This document shows, piece by piece, positions 45,120 to 53,478 of a DNA stretch of 64,000 bases (position 1 is its first letter; the number at the start of each line of letters is the position of its first letter). Below the pieces are notes generated by a model that worked only from the letters and a program-made list of their open reading frames with translations, did not search any database and was not told where the DNA came from. This stretch comes from Psychrobacter immobilis. GTDB taxonomy: Bacteria > Pseudomonadota > Gammaproteobacteria > Pseudomonadales > Moraxellaceae. The stretch is taken from contig NZ_CAJHAD010000004.1 in NCBI RefSeq assembly GCF_904846285.1, positions 1 to 64,000 of the forward strand. Direction: 5' to 3'. The position numbers and the translations under genes were made by a program.

Positions 45120-46067
45120 TTACTTATTATCATGTAAGGCATGTTTTTGAGTATTACCGCTGATAAAATCAGCCAAAGTTTTTTCGTCAGCCCTATAAGG
45201 GTTGTCTAATAAAGGGATTTGTTTGAAACGGCGATAACCCCACATATAATGACTGTAATGAGCTTCAATCATATGCTGCATGGCAATATTGAGCGCATAC
45301 GCCGCGTTTTCGGTATTGCGGTCATAGAGTGCTGGATCGTCTAACTTATAACAATAGATATCAAAACCTTGTCCATCATCGCGGCGAATACAAGATAAAC
45401 CAACCAACGCACACTTGGTTTTACTGGCAAGTTTTGACGCCAATGTGCTGGTTAAGGTTTCAATACCAAAAAAGGGCACAATTACGCCACCTGAAGGCTC
45501 AGGAACGTGATCAGGCAATACAATACTAAAACCGCCTTGTTTTAAGGTTTTAAAAACCGCTTTGACGCCGCTACCATCGGTCGGAACCAGTGTCGCATTA
45601 AGACGCGAGCGACCTTGTAGAACAAAATTGTTGGTAAGCTTACCTTTAACAGGCTTATACATAATCGTTGGCGCGCCAAACTGATTAAGCCACGCGTTCA
45701 TCATCTCCCACGTCCCCAGATGGGGGACAATCGCCAGCATACCATTAGGATTGGCAAGCCCTTCTAGTAAGTACTCTTTATTATGCACGTCACGAATCTG
45801 GGCAATGCTCCACTGCGGTGGCATTGCCCAGCTTTTAATAGATTCGATACTGGTTAAACATTGATGATAAATAATCTCTTTGGTTAATGCGCGTTTTTGA
45901 TGAGCAGATAACGACGGTGCAACCAGTGCCATATTGATACGCACAGTACGCATAATACTAGTATTTGGTAGGCGTAATATTACCCAGGCAACAAAACGTG
46001 CCAGCATCTGCAAAACAGACAGTGGCACGAATTTGAAGAGATGATATGGATTCATGACCATTCGCAT
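45120..46067 (-). CDS. Lipid A biosynthesis acyltransferase, LpxL/HtrB family
   Basis: A 315-residue enzyme adding a secondary fatty acyl chain to lipid A. The catalytic HX4E motif is His116-Leu-Gly-Thr-Trp-Glu121; the N-terminal hydrophobic anchor is about residues 10-32; and VLPDHVPEPSGGVIVPFFGIETLT matches the second conserved block. Which of LpxL, LpxM or LpxO-adjacent acyltransferases it represents cannot be decided from sequence. Start choices are the methionines at codons 1, 3 and 5. It lies 55 bases downstream of aspS on the same strand. With the amino-sugar operon, it makes this part of the window an envelope locus. Confidence 0.88.
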   Translation of the reverse strand: MRMVMNPYHLFKFVPLSVLQMLARFVAWVILRLPNTSIMRTVRINMALVAPSLSAHQKRALTKEIIYHQCLTSIESIKSWAMPPQWSIAQIRDVHNKEYLLEGLANPNGMLAIVPHLGTWEMMNAWLNQFGAPTIMYKPVKGKLTNNFVLQGRSRLNATLVPTDGSGVKAVFKTLKQGGFSIVLPDHVPEPSGGVIVPFFGIETLTSTLASKLASKTKCALVGLSCIRRDDGQGFDIYCYKLDDPALYDRNTENAAYALNIAMQHMIEAHYSHYMWGYRRFKQIPLLDNPYRADEKTLADFISGNTQKHALHDNK

Positions 46068-46122
46068 GGTGATAAATTACATAACCAGTCAGACAATAAG
46101 TAACTAAGCATTATCTGACTAT

Positions 46123-47964
46123 TTATTGCGCAGGTTTGTTGGTGTCAGCCTGTGCTTTTTCGCGCACACGGATACCAAGGTCACGTAGCTGCTTGCTATC
46201 AACTTCAGCAGGTGCTTGGGTTAGTGGGCACTCAGCCGTTTTGGTTTTTGGGAAGGCAATGACATCACGAATGGAGTCTGCACCGACCATAAGCATAATC
46301 AGGCGATCTAAACCAAATGCCAAACCACCATGCGGAGGCGCACCGAATTTTAAGGCGTCAAGTAAGAAACCAAACTTATCTTGGGCCTCTTGCTCGCCGA
46401 TACCAAGCGCTTCGAGTACGGCTTGCTGCATATCATAGGTATTGATACGTAAGCTACCACCGCCAACTTCTGTGCCATTTAGTACCATATCATAAGCGAT
46501 AGAAAGTGCCGCTTCAGGATTGGTTTTCAGTTCTTCAACAGAACCTTTTGGCTTTGTGAATGGATGGTGCATTGAGGTCCATTTGCCATCGTCAGTTTCT
46601 TCAAACATTGGGAAGTCAGTCACCCAAAGAGGCGCCCATTCGCAGGTCAGCATGTCTAAGTCTAGACCAATTTTTTGACGTAACGCACCGATGGCATCGT
46701 TGACGACACTGGCTTTATCAGCACCGAAGAAGATAATATCATTACTCTCTGCACCCGTACGCTCAATCAAGCTTGCCAATACGTCATCAGTCATGTTTTT
46801 GATGATAGGCGACTGTAGACCAGATTCTTTATCCACGCCGTTGTTGATGTTGCTGGCGTCGTTGACTTTAATATAAGCCAAACCACGCGCACCATAAATA
46901 CCAACAAACTTGGTATAAGCATCGATTTGCTTACGGCTGAGCGAAGCGCCGCCAGGGATACGTAGGGCAGCAACGCGGCCTTTAGGATCGTTAGCAGGTC
47001 CAGCAAAGACTTTAAAATCAACGTCTTTCATTAAATCAGCAACGTCGATGAGTTTTAATGGAATACGTAAGTCGGGCTTGTCTGACGCATAGTCACGCAT
47101 CGCTTCAGCGTAAGTCATACGCGGGAAGTCTTCAAAATCCACATTCATCATGGTTTTAAACAGATGCTTAATCAAACCTTCGTTGATATTCATGATTTCT
47201 TCTTCATTTAAGAAAGAAGTCTCAATATCGACTTGGGTAAATTCAGGCTGACGGTCAGCACGTAAGTCTTCGTCACGGAAACACTTAGCGATTTGATAAT
47301 AACGATCAAATCCTGACACCATCAATAACTGTTTAAATAGCTGTGGTGACTGCGGCAGGGCAAAGAAGTTACCCGGGCGAGTGCGTGAAGGCACCAGATA
47401 ATCGCGTGCGCCTTCTGGTGTGGCACGAGTCAAGATGGGGGTTTCAACGTCTAAGAAACCATGGTCGTCTAGATAACGACGAATCGTTGAGGTGGCTTTA
47501 GCACGAAAAACCATACGCTCTTGCATTTGCGGACGACGCATATCAAGGTAGCGATATTTTAAACGCAAATCTTCTGATACCGTGGTTTTCTCATCATTTA
47601 ATGGGAAAGGCGGTGTTTCAGATTTTGCCAATACTTCAATCTCTTTGCCCAGCAGCTCAATCTGACCACTGGTCATATTATTGTTTTCGGTACCTTCATA
47701 ACGGCGGCGTACGCGACCAGTGATTTTTAGCACGTATTCAGGACGTACCGCATCGGCAATCGCAAACGCTTCTGGCGTATCAGGGTCAACGACGACCTGC
47801 AAGATACCCGCGCGGTCACGCATGTCTAAAAAAATCACGCCACCGTGATCGCGACGACGATGTACCCAGCCTACGATACTAATGGTCTGATCGATGAAGC
47901 TTTCGGTTACGGCTCCGCAATATTCGTCTCGGTATTCGCTATGCGTCATAGTGCTTTGCGTCAT
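46123..47964 (-). CDS. aspS: Aspartyl-tRNA synthetase, predicted non-discriminating
   Basis: A 613-residue bacterial-type class II aspartyl-tRNA synthetase: an OB-fold anticodon-binding domain (about 15-120), catalytic domain with inserted GAD domain. Motif 2 is in [25 protein letters not shown]; motif 3 is [14 protein letters not shown] near 545. The anticodon domain has VHRRRDHGG with His40, where E. coli (discriminating) has Leu; in Pseudomonas aeruginosa this His helps the enzyme accept tRNA-Asn as well. That predicts that it makes Asp-tRNA-Asn for amidation by GatCAB. The length is slightly above E. coli. The second ATG (codon 6) is an alternative start. Confidence 0.95.
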   Translation of the reverse strand: MTQSTMTHSEYRDEYCGAVTESFIDQTISIVGWVHRRRDHGGVIFLDMRDRAGILQVVVDPDTPEAFAIADAVRPEYVLKITGRVRRRYEGTENNNMTSGQIELLGKEIEVLAKSETPPFPLNDEKTTVSEDLRLKYRYLDMRRPQMQERMVFRAKATSTIRRYLDDHGFLDVETPILTRATPEGARDYLVPSRTRPGNFFALPQSPQLFKQLLMVSGFDRYYQIAKCFRDEDLRADRQPEFTQVDIETSFLNEEEIMNINEGLIKHLFKTMMNVDFEDFPRMTYAEAMRDYASDKPDLRIPLKLIDVADLMKDVDFKVFAGPANDPKGRVAALRIPGGASLSRKQIDAYTKFVGIYGARGLAYIKVNDASNINNGVDKESGLQSPIIKNMTDDVLASLIERTGAESNDIIFFGADKASVVNDAIGALRQKIGLDLDMLTCEWAPLWVTDFPMFEETDDGKWTSMHHPFTKPKGSVEELKTNPEAALSIAYDMVLNGTEVGGGSLRINTYDMQQAVLEALGIGEQEAQDKFGFLLDALKFGAPPHGGLAFGLDRLIMLMVGADSIRDVIAFPKTKTAECPLTQAPAEVDSKQLRDLGIRVREKAQADTNKPAQ

Positions 47965-48379
47965 AATATAATTATCCAGTTGTCAGCCCAATTCGAAATA
48001 CAATAATGCAGCCGCTATTGTGTGATACATGCGCCGTGCCATTTAAGCCTTTAACTAAAAAAGCACGAATAACGCGATATAAGACAAATGGTCATCACGT
48101 TGGCTGCAGAAAATTTGGTGTAAACACATATTATGCCTAATCTGCCCTTGTTATACAACCTGTGGCGTCCAATCAGTGATGTTCAATCGAAGTGCAGGAA
48201 TGTATTCGTAGTGGGCGTATTTATTCAGTAATATTTGCATTGGGTTAAATATTGTCATTTTGCTTGAAAATACTAGCCAGCGTGCGCATATCAGGCTAAC
48301 TTATCAAACCTTATTAAAATTAAAACCACTTCAATTATGCATTACCATTATTTATTTTAACTATCAAGGAATCCTGCTC
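47965..48379. other. Intergenic region between aspS and the SohB-like gene
   Basis: About 415 bases between divergent genes. A frame in line with the peptidase extends back to a TTG at 48260, but no ribosome binding site supports it. No hairpin or RNA gene could be supported. Confidence 0.4.
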
Positions 48380-49366
48380 ATGCTTTTTCATCCTTCTAAA
48401 AATCCTGTTGAGCTAAGAGTTATTCATCTCAATAAAAGTCAAGAGCAACGTCGTGAAGACCTGATGGAGGCGACCCAAGGTAAAGCGGCGCTTAAACAAC
48501 TGAAAAAAACCATGGCGAAAAAAGCCAAGCAAGCCTTAAAAGTAAAAACTAAAAGCAAAAATAAAAAGAAAAATAGCGATGATAAGCAACAAGTATTTGT
48601 TCTTGATTTTGATGGCGATATCAAAGCCACAGCAGTGAAGCATTTACGTGAAGAAATCAGCACGCTTATCAGCACCGCTAATAAAGGTGATGAAGTCGTG
48701 GTACGCTTAGAATCAGGCGGCGGTTTGGTTCATAGCTATGGATTGGCAGCGGCACAATTAGCACGTTTAAAAGACGCGGGTCTAAAACTCACCGTTTGTG
48801 TCGATAAAGTCGCGGCCAGTGGCGGTTATATGATGGCTTGTGTCGCCGACAATATCGTCGCCGCACCATTTGCTGTGATTGGCTCAATCGGTGTGGTATC
48901 GCAATTACCAAACTTCCATAAATGGCTCAAAAATCACGACGTCGATTATGAGATGTTTACCGCTGGTGATTACAAACGTACCGTGACCGTATTTGGTGAA
49001 AATGACGCTGAAGACCGCGCCAAATATCAAGAAGAACTTGAGCAGACGCACGAGTTGTTTAAGCATTTCGTCAATACTTATCGTCCAACATTAGATGTCG
49101 CTAAAGTGGCGACTGGCGAGCATTGGTATGGTGAAGATGCCCTAAAACTTAATTTAATCGATAGCCTGCAAACCTCTGACAGCTATATTTTAGAGCGTAT
49201 GGAAAATAATGAAGTGTATGCGCTGCATTCACGTCAAAAGCCAACGTTAGCAGAAAAATTGGGTTTGTCACAAGCCGCAGAAGCAACAATCAGCATGGCG
49301 GTTGATAAGCTACCAGATGCATTGGCACGTTTTGATTTGAACAGTCGTTTGAATATTCTAAAATAA
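48380..49366 (+). CDS. sohB: SohB-like S49-family peptidase without the N-terminal anchor
   Basis: A serine peptidase of the SppA/SohB clan with a Ser-Lys dyad: Ser147 in KVAASGGYMMACVAD and Lys199 in GDYKRTVTVFGEN. VFVLDFDGDIKATAVKHLREE (in blocks) and the ESGGGLVHSYGLAAAQLARL helix match E. coli SohB closely. The start is ATG 48380 with AAGGA ten bases upstream, giving 328 residues. E. coli SohB begins with a membrane helix; here the protein starts where the cytoplasmic or periplasmic linker begins (PVELRVIHLNKSQ). The linker is strongly Lys-rich (residues 34-66). An upstream in-frame extension (48260-48379) contains a modestly hydrophobic stretch, so the anchor may be encoded but untranslated or annotated differently. 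Confidence 0.88.
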   Translation: MLFHPSKNPVELRVIHLNKSQEQRREDLMEATQGKAALKQLKKTMAKKAKQALKVKTKSKNKKKNSDDKQQVFVLDFDGDIKATAVKHLREEISTLISTANKGDEVVVRLESGGGLVHSYGLAAAQLARLKDAGLKLTVCVDKVAASGGYMMACVADNIVAAPFAVIGSIGVVSQLPNFHKWLKNHDVDYEMFTAGDYKRTVTVFGENDAEDRAKYQEELEQTHELFKHFVNTYRPTLDVAKVATGEHWYGEDALKLNLIDSLQTSDSYILERMENNEVYALHSRQKPTLAEKLGLSQAAEATISMAVDKLPDALARFDLNSRLNILK

Positions 49367-49442
49367 GTCTAAATATCATTAGGTTACTTGATAATTAGCG
49401 TTCTAGCATTTCAACAGCGAATCGTGCATTGTTTGTATTTTG

Positions 49443-49477
49443 TAAAAGGCGTGTCCTAGCGGGTCGCGCCTTTTTTG
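49443..49477 (+). terminator. Terminator after the SohB-like gene
   Basis: AAAAGGCGTG (49444-49453) pairs with CGCGCCTTTT (49465-49474), with one G-U pair, followed by T-run. Confidence 0.8.
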
Positions 49478-49641
49478 CTGTTTAATCATAAATGCTGTGT
49501 TATAAATAGTGCAGATAAAAGAGAGTATACGCACGTACACTATAAAATATCATTAATCTTTTTATGAAATCTCGATATATAGAATCTCAATGTGAATTTT
49601 ATAAAAGTTATTAACTATAAGCAAAGAAAAGGATGTCAACT

Positions 49642-50913
49642 ATGTCTACCGACACATTAATGTTTACCGCCACCGAACATGGTCAAGCCATGCATGCCAA
49701 AGTCAAAGAATTTATCGAAACCCAAATCGAGCCAATAGAAGCACAGTTTTGGGCGGATTGTCATGCGCAAAACCCAGACGGCGATTGGACCAAATGGCAC
49801 TGGCCAGAAAAGTACGAGAGCCTGCGTAAACAAGCGCGCGAGGCGGGTTTATGGAATCTTTTTTTACCAGATGATAAGCTTGGTGCTGGGCTTTCTGTTA
49901 CCGATTATGCACCGATTGCCGAGCTGACCGGTCGCAGTTTGTTAGCGCCTTATGTCTTTAACTGTAATGCCCCTGATAGCGGTAATATGGAATTATTATG
50001 GCGCTATGGTTCTGATGAGCAGCAAGACAAGTGGCTCACGCCAATATTAGAAGGTAAAACGCGTTCGGTGTTTTGTATGACTGAGCCTGATGTGGCGTCA
50101 AGTGATGCGACCAATATGCAGGCGACGGCTGTCGTCGATGGTGATGAGATTATCATTAATGGTAGTAAGTGGTGGTCATCTGGTCTTGGCGACCCTGCGG
50201 TCGATGTTTTGATTGTTATGGCCTATACCCCTGATGAAAATAAAGACCGTCATCATCAGCATTCGATGGTATTGGTGCCAGCAAAGACAGCAGGCGTCAA
50301 GATTGAGCGTATGCTAAAAGTATTTGGCGATTATGATGCGCCGCACGGTCATGGTGAAGTCAGCTTTAACAATGTGCGTGTGCCAGTTAATAACTTTATC
50401 GGTGGACCCGGAATGGGCTTTGAGATTGCGCAAGGTCGATTAGGGCCAGGTCGTATCCATCATTGCATGCGTTGTATTGGTGCTGCCGAAAAGTCTCTTG
50501 AGCTAGCGGTCAAACGTGGTATGCAGCGTACGGCTTTTGGTAAACCATTGCTACAACTGGGCGGTAACTTTGAGCGTATTGCTGACGCACGTATTAAAAT
50601 TGACCAAGCGCGCCTGCTGACGTTATACGCGGCGCAAAAAATGGATGCCCAAGGTACCAAAGCAGCATTGACTGAAATTTCTGCGATTAAAGTCGTTGCA
50701 CCAACGGTATTACAAGAAGTGGTTGATATGGCAATTCAAATCCATGGTGGTATGGGCGTTTGTCAAGATACGATGTTGCCTGCTTTCTTTGCGCAAGCAC
50801 GAGCGCTACGTTTAGCCGATGGTCCTGATGAAGTTCATAAAACTATGATTGCTAAATTAGAATTAAAACGTCACGGTTTTAGCCGTTCTTCATCAAAGCC
50901 TGTTAAATCTTAG
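49642..50913 (+). CDS. Acyl-CoA dehydrogenase, ACAD10/11 type
   Basis: A 423-residue FAD flavoprotein. CMTEPDVASSDATNMQ near 145, NGSKWWSSGLGDPAVDVLIVMAYT and the closing IQIHGGMGVCQDTMLPAFFAQARALRLADGPDEVH (in blocks) are those of the ACAD10/ACAD11 and LvaC subgroup, rather than the short- or medium-chain fatty-acid enzymes. In that group the enzyme works after a kinase has phosphorylated the 4-hydroxy group of an acyl-CoA, and eliminates phosphate to give an enoyl-CoA. The following gene is such a kinase, which supports that reading. ATG 49642 is better spaced from AAAAGG than the ATG at 49633. A hairpin at 50949 separates the two genes. Confidence 0.88.
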   Translation: MSTDTLMFTATEHGQAMHAKVKEFIETQIEPIEAQFWADCHAQNPDGDWTKWHWPEKYESLRKQAREAGLWNLFLPDDKLGAGLSVTDYAPIAELTGRSLLAPYVFNCNAPDSGNMELLWRYGSDEQQDKWLTPILEGKTRSVFCMTEPDVASSDATNMQATAVVDGDEIIINGSKWWSSGLGDPAVDVLIVMAYTPDENKDRHHQHSMVLVPAKTAGVKIERMLKVFGDYDAPHGHGEVSFNNVRVPVNNFIGGPGMGFEIAQGRLGPGRIHHCMRCIGAAEKSLELAVKRGMQRTAFGKPLLQLGGNFERIADARIKIDQARLLTLYAAQKMDAQGTKAALTEISAIKVVAPTVLQEVVDMAIQIHGGMGVCQDTMLPAFFAQARALRLADGPDEVHKTMIAKLELKRHGFSRSSSKPVKS

Positions 50914-50948
50914 AAGGCCTACTAAATCGTCATTTGAATTGCACGACT

Positions 50949-50984
50949 AAAAATTCACTATCGATTATTTGATGGTGAATTTTT
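50949..50984 (+). terminator. Hairpin between the dehydrogenase and kinase genes
   Basis: AAAAATTCACTATC (50949-50962) pairs with GATGGTGAATTTTT (50971-50984), 14 bp with one G-U. It looks like a terminator or partial read-through signal inside what is otherwise an operon-like run. Confidence 0.6.
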
Positions 50985-51053
50985 AACTCTTAAGCTTTTA
51001 TAAAGAATAAAAGACTTATAAAAAATAAACGACCACACGATAAGGAACATCTT

Positions 51054-52337
51054 ATGGCAACTGAATACCCTGCCAACAACAGCGATGCTGACAATCAAGC
51101 CGTTAATAAAGTCCTAGATAAAGGCGGCGAAGTGCGCGAGGGCGAAGAGCTCGACGCTAAAGCGGTCAGCGCTTGGCTACGAGAGCAAGGCGTCGATATA
51201 AAAGGCGAGCCAACCGTTACCCAATTCTCAGGTGGCGCTTCAAACTGGACTTATCGCTTGCAATATAATGGTGAGGGCACAGACCAAGACTTGATTCTGC
51301 GACGTCCACCAAAAGGCACTAAAGCCAAATCAGCGCATGATATGGTGCGCGAATATACCGTGCAAGAAGCTTTAAAAGACGCTTATCCGTACGTACCAAA
51401 GATGGTCGCGCTCTGTACTGATGAAGACGTTATTGGAGCCGATTTTTATGTCATGGAGCGTATGGAAGGCATCATTCCTCGTGCCAATTTGCCAAAAGGC
51501 GTTGATTTAGATCCAGAGCAAACGCGTGCCCTATGTACCAACGTCATCGACGCCTTGATTGAATTGCATCAAGTCGATTATACCAAGCATCCTGATTTAG
51601 TGAATTTAGGTCGTGGCGAAGGGTACTGTGAGCGCCAAGTGACGGGTTGGGATAAGCGTTATGTCAAAGCCAAGACGCCCAAGGTGCCAAGTTTTGCCTT
51701 AGTACGTCAATGGCTTGGCAAGCACACGCCTGCTGATAGTAAAACCTGCCTCATTCATAATGATTGGCGCTTTGATAATGTGATTTTGGCGGCTGATGAT
51801 CCGACCAAGGTCATCGGTGTGCTCGATTGGGAAATGGCAACCTTAGGTGATCCTTTGATGGATTTGGGCAGCGCATTGGCTTACTGGATTGAAGAAGACG
51901 ATAACATCATCATGCAGCAATCTCGCCGTCAGCCAACACATTTGAAAGGCATGATGACGCGTGACGAAGTGGTTGCCTATTATCTTGAAAAGACTGGCCT
52001 TAAGATAGATAACTGGACTTTTTATGAAGTGTTTGGCTTGTTTCGCCTAGCGGGTATCGTGCAGCAGATTTATTATCGTTATTATAATAAACAAACCAGC
52101 AATCCAGCTTTCAAGAATTTTTGGATTATCGTCCATGTCTTACATGCTAAATGTCTAAAACTTATTGCTCAATATGAAGGCGAGGCTTTATTTACGAGCC
52201 ACGTGCAACCGCACCTGCAAGATATGGGCGTCGATGCGGCTATGGTTGAGCAACTGCCGAGTCCTATTCAAACGGTTATCAAAGGCATTTTACCAAAAAG
52301 CTATTTTGGACAAAGTACTTCTAAAACTCAAGAATAA
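51054..52337 (+). CDS. Phosphotransferase family kinase (APH fold; LvaA/ACAD10-like)
   Basis: A 427-residue kinase of the aminoglycoside-phosphotransferase fold. The N-lobe has FSGGASNWTYRLQY and the ATP-contacting LILRRPP; the catalytic HNDWRFDN supplies His235, Asp237 and Asn242; the metal-binding VLDWEMATLGDPLMDLG has Asp258. Relatives include the kinase domain of human ACAD10/ACAD11 and LvaA of Pseudomonas, which phosphorylates 4-hydroxyacyl-CoA. The gene placement right after an ACAD11-type dehydrogenase makes an acyl-CoA substrate far more likely than an antibiotic. The N-terminal 35 residues are Asp/Glu-rich and outside the fold. The start ATG follows TAAGGAACATCTT. Confidence 0.9.
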   Translation: MATEYPANNSDADNQAVNKVLDKGGEVREGEELDAKAVSAWLREQGVDIKGEPTVTQFSGGASNWTYRLQYNGEGTDQDLILRRPPKGTKAKSAHDMVREYTVQEALKDAYPYVPKMVALCTDEDVIGADFYVMERMEGIIPRANLPKGVDLDPEQTRALCTNVIDALIELHQVDYTKHPDLVNLGRGEGYCERQVTGWDKRYVKAKTPKVPSFALVRQWLGKHTPADSKTCLIHNDWRFDNVILAADDPTKVIGVLDWEMATLGDPLMDLGSALAYWIEEDDNIIMQQSRRQPTHLKGMMTRDEVVAYYLEKTGLKIDNWTFYEVFGLFRLAGIVQQIYYRYYNKQTSNPAFKNFWIIVHVLHAKCLKLIAQYEGEALFTSHVQPHLQDMGVDAAMVEQLPSPIQTVIKGILPKSYFGQSTSKTQE

Positions 52338-52427
52338 ACGCTTCAAACGCATATCAAATGCAGAAATTTATAGCAGTTTATTAAATCTAAAAAATTGAAA
52401 AAAGTACGATTAATAAGGCAATGTTTT

Positions 52428-53186
52428 ATGACAACCATACTTTTAGCACGTCATGGTCAAGCGTCATTTGGGCAAGAAGATTACGATCAGCTCTCAGAGC
52501 TTGGTGGTATGCAGGCACAAATGCTGGGTCAGCATTATGCAACGACCCAACGACGAATCGATGCGATTTTTAGCGGTAGTTTGGTTAGGCAGCAAGATTC
52601 TGCACGTCATTTTTGGCAAAGTTATCAGTCATCTTTTGGCGAGGGTAACGAGAAACCGAGCGTGTCTGCTATCAATCTAAATGAGCCTGATAGCTATGTG
52701 CTGCCGCAATTTGATGAGTTTAATCATAAAGATGTACTGATAAAATCGAATCCTGCTTTTGCTAGTCGCGTAGCAATTGCCGCTGAGATTGCTAAAGCAG
52801 AAGTGCCGGTCACACGTCTAGCGGAGCTGTTTGACGACGCGATGCAGCGCTGGCATGCGGGTGAAAATGACAACGATTATATCGAGAGCTGGCTGCAATT
52901 TAATGAGCGTGCCAAGCAAGCGCTTGAGCAGGTCCGTCTGCAAGTTGCTAATTTACAGTTGGGCGTTGATGATACAGTGCTGGTCTTTACCTCAGGCGGT
53001 ATCATCGCTGCTATCACCGCGCAGTTATTACAACAAGGCAGCTCGATGGCGTATCAAATCAATAAAAGCTTGGTAAACACCGGCGTGACGTCACTTACGC
53101 TTAAAAACGAACGTAGTCGCTTATTGTCTCTAAATGAGTACAGTCATTTATTCGCTGATGGCAAACGCTTTGTGACATGGCGCTAA
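52428..53186 (+). CDS. Histidine phosphatase family protein
   Basis: A 252-residue phosphatase of the phosphoglycerate-mutase-like superfamily. The phospho-histidine motif is LLARHGQASFG (Arg8-His9-Gly10); GSLVRQQDSARHF provides the second conserved Arg, and VLVFTSGGIIAAI provides the late motif, where the usual His is replaced by Ser. It follows the kinase by 90 bases on the same strand, so it may reverse or proofread that phosphorylation; mammalian ACAD10 carries a HAD phosphatase-like domain in the equivalent place. That role is inference. ATG 52428 was preferred to the frame opening at 52395. A terminator follows at 53241. Confidence 0.82.
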   Translation: MTTILLARHGQASFGQEDYDQLSELGGMQAQMLGQHYATTQRRIDAIFSGSLVRQQDSARHFWQSYQSSFGEGNEKPSVSAINLNEPDSYVLPQFDEFNHKDVLIKSNPAFASRVAIAAEIAKAEVPVTRLAELFDDAMQRWHAGENDNDYIESWLQFNERAKQALEQVRLQVANLQLGVDDTVLVFTSGGIIAAITAQLLQQGSSMAYQINKSLVNTGVTSLTLKNERSRLLSLNEYSHLFADGKRFVTWR

Positions 53187-53240
53187 AAAAGAGATGAGTA
53201 AAATATTAAAGCCATGATTAAGAAGCCAATTAAAAACATA

Positions 53241-53273
53241 ATAAAGCGGTTACTGTAACTAGGTAGCCGCTTT
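53241..53273 (+). terminator. Terminator after the histidine phosphatase
   Basis: AAAGCGGTTAC (53241-53251) pairs with GTAGCCGCTTT (53261-53271), one G-U, then T-run. Confidence 0.8.
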
Positions 53274-53334
53274 TTATGGTTTTAAAATCAATAATTAGCA
53301 TCGTTAAAATGCTTTAACTTTATGGTACTGTAAA

Positions 53335-53363
53335 TTGATTGCGTGTTTGGTTTACGCTATAAC
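53335..53363 (+). promoter_or_regulatory. Candidate promoter of the SDR gene
   Basis: TTGATT (53335-53340), exactly 17 bases, then TATAAC (53358-53363). Transcription would start within the CTAAG repeat tract, placing the repeat in the 5' leader. Confidence 0.45.
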
Positions 53364-53428
53364 TGCTAAGCTAAGCTAAGCTAAGCTAAGCTAAGCTAAG
53401 CTAAGCTAAGTCTATAGGTTTACGCTAT
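53349..53428. repeat. Perfect 12-bp direct repeats bracketing the CTAAG tract
   Basis: GGTTTACGCTAT occurs at 53349-53360 and again at 53417-53428. Each copy runs into a -10-like hexamer (TATAAC in the first, TATGAT in the second). The microsatellite lies between the two copies. Confidence 0.9.
53365..53410. repeat. Pentanucleotide microsatellite (CTAAG)9
   Basis: Nine uninterrupted copies of CTAAG (53366-53410), preceded by G. It lies 68 bases before the short-chain dehydrogenase start, outside any supported frame. Five-base units shift spacing or frame by a non-multiple of three. Confidence 0.97.
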
Positions 53429-53478
53429 GATAGATAATCGACGTCATTTATATTGATACCAACAGGATAGGATGGTCC

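Noticed and set aside
46136..46438. 100-codon plus-strand frame inside aspS
   Set aside because: Antisense shadow of the conserved C-terminal catalytic region.
51054..52337. Antibiotic resistance (aminoglycoside kinase) reading of the phosphotransferase
   Set aside because: The fold is shared, but length, neighbours and the ACAD11/LvaA-like pattern point to an acyl-CoA substrate.
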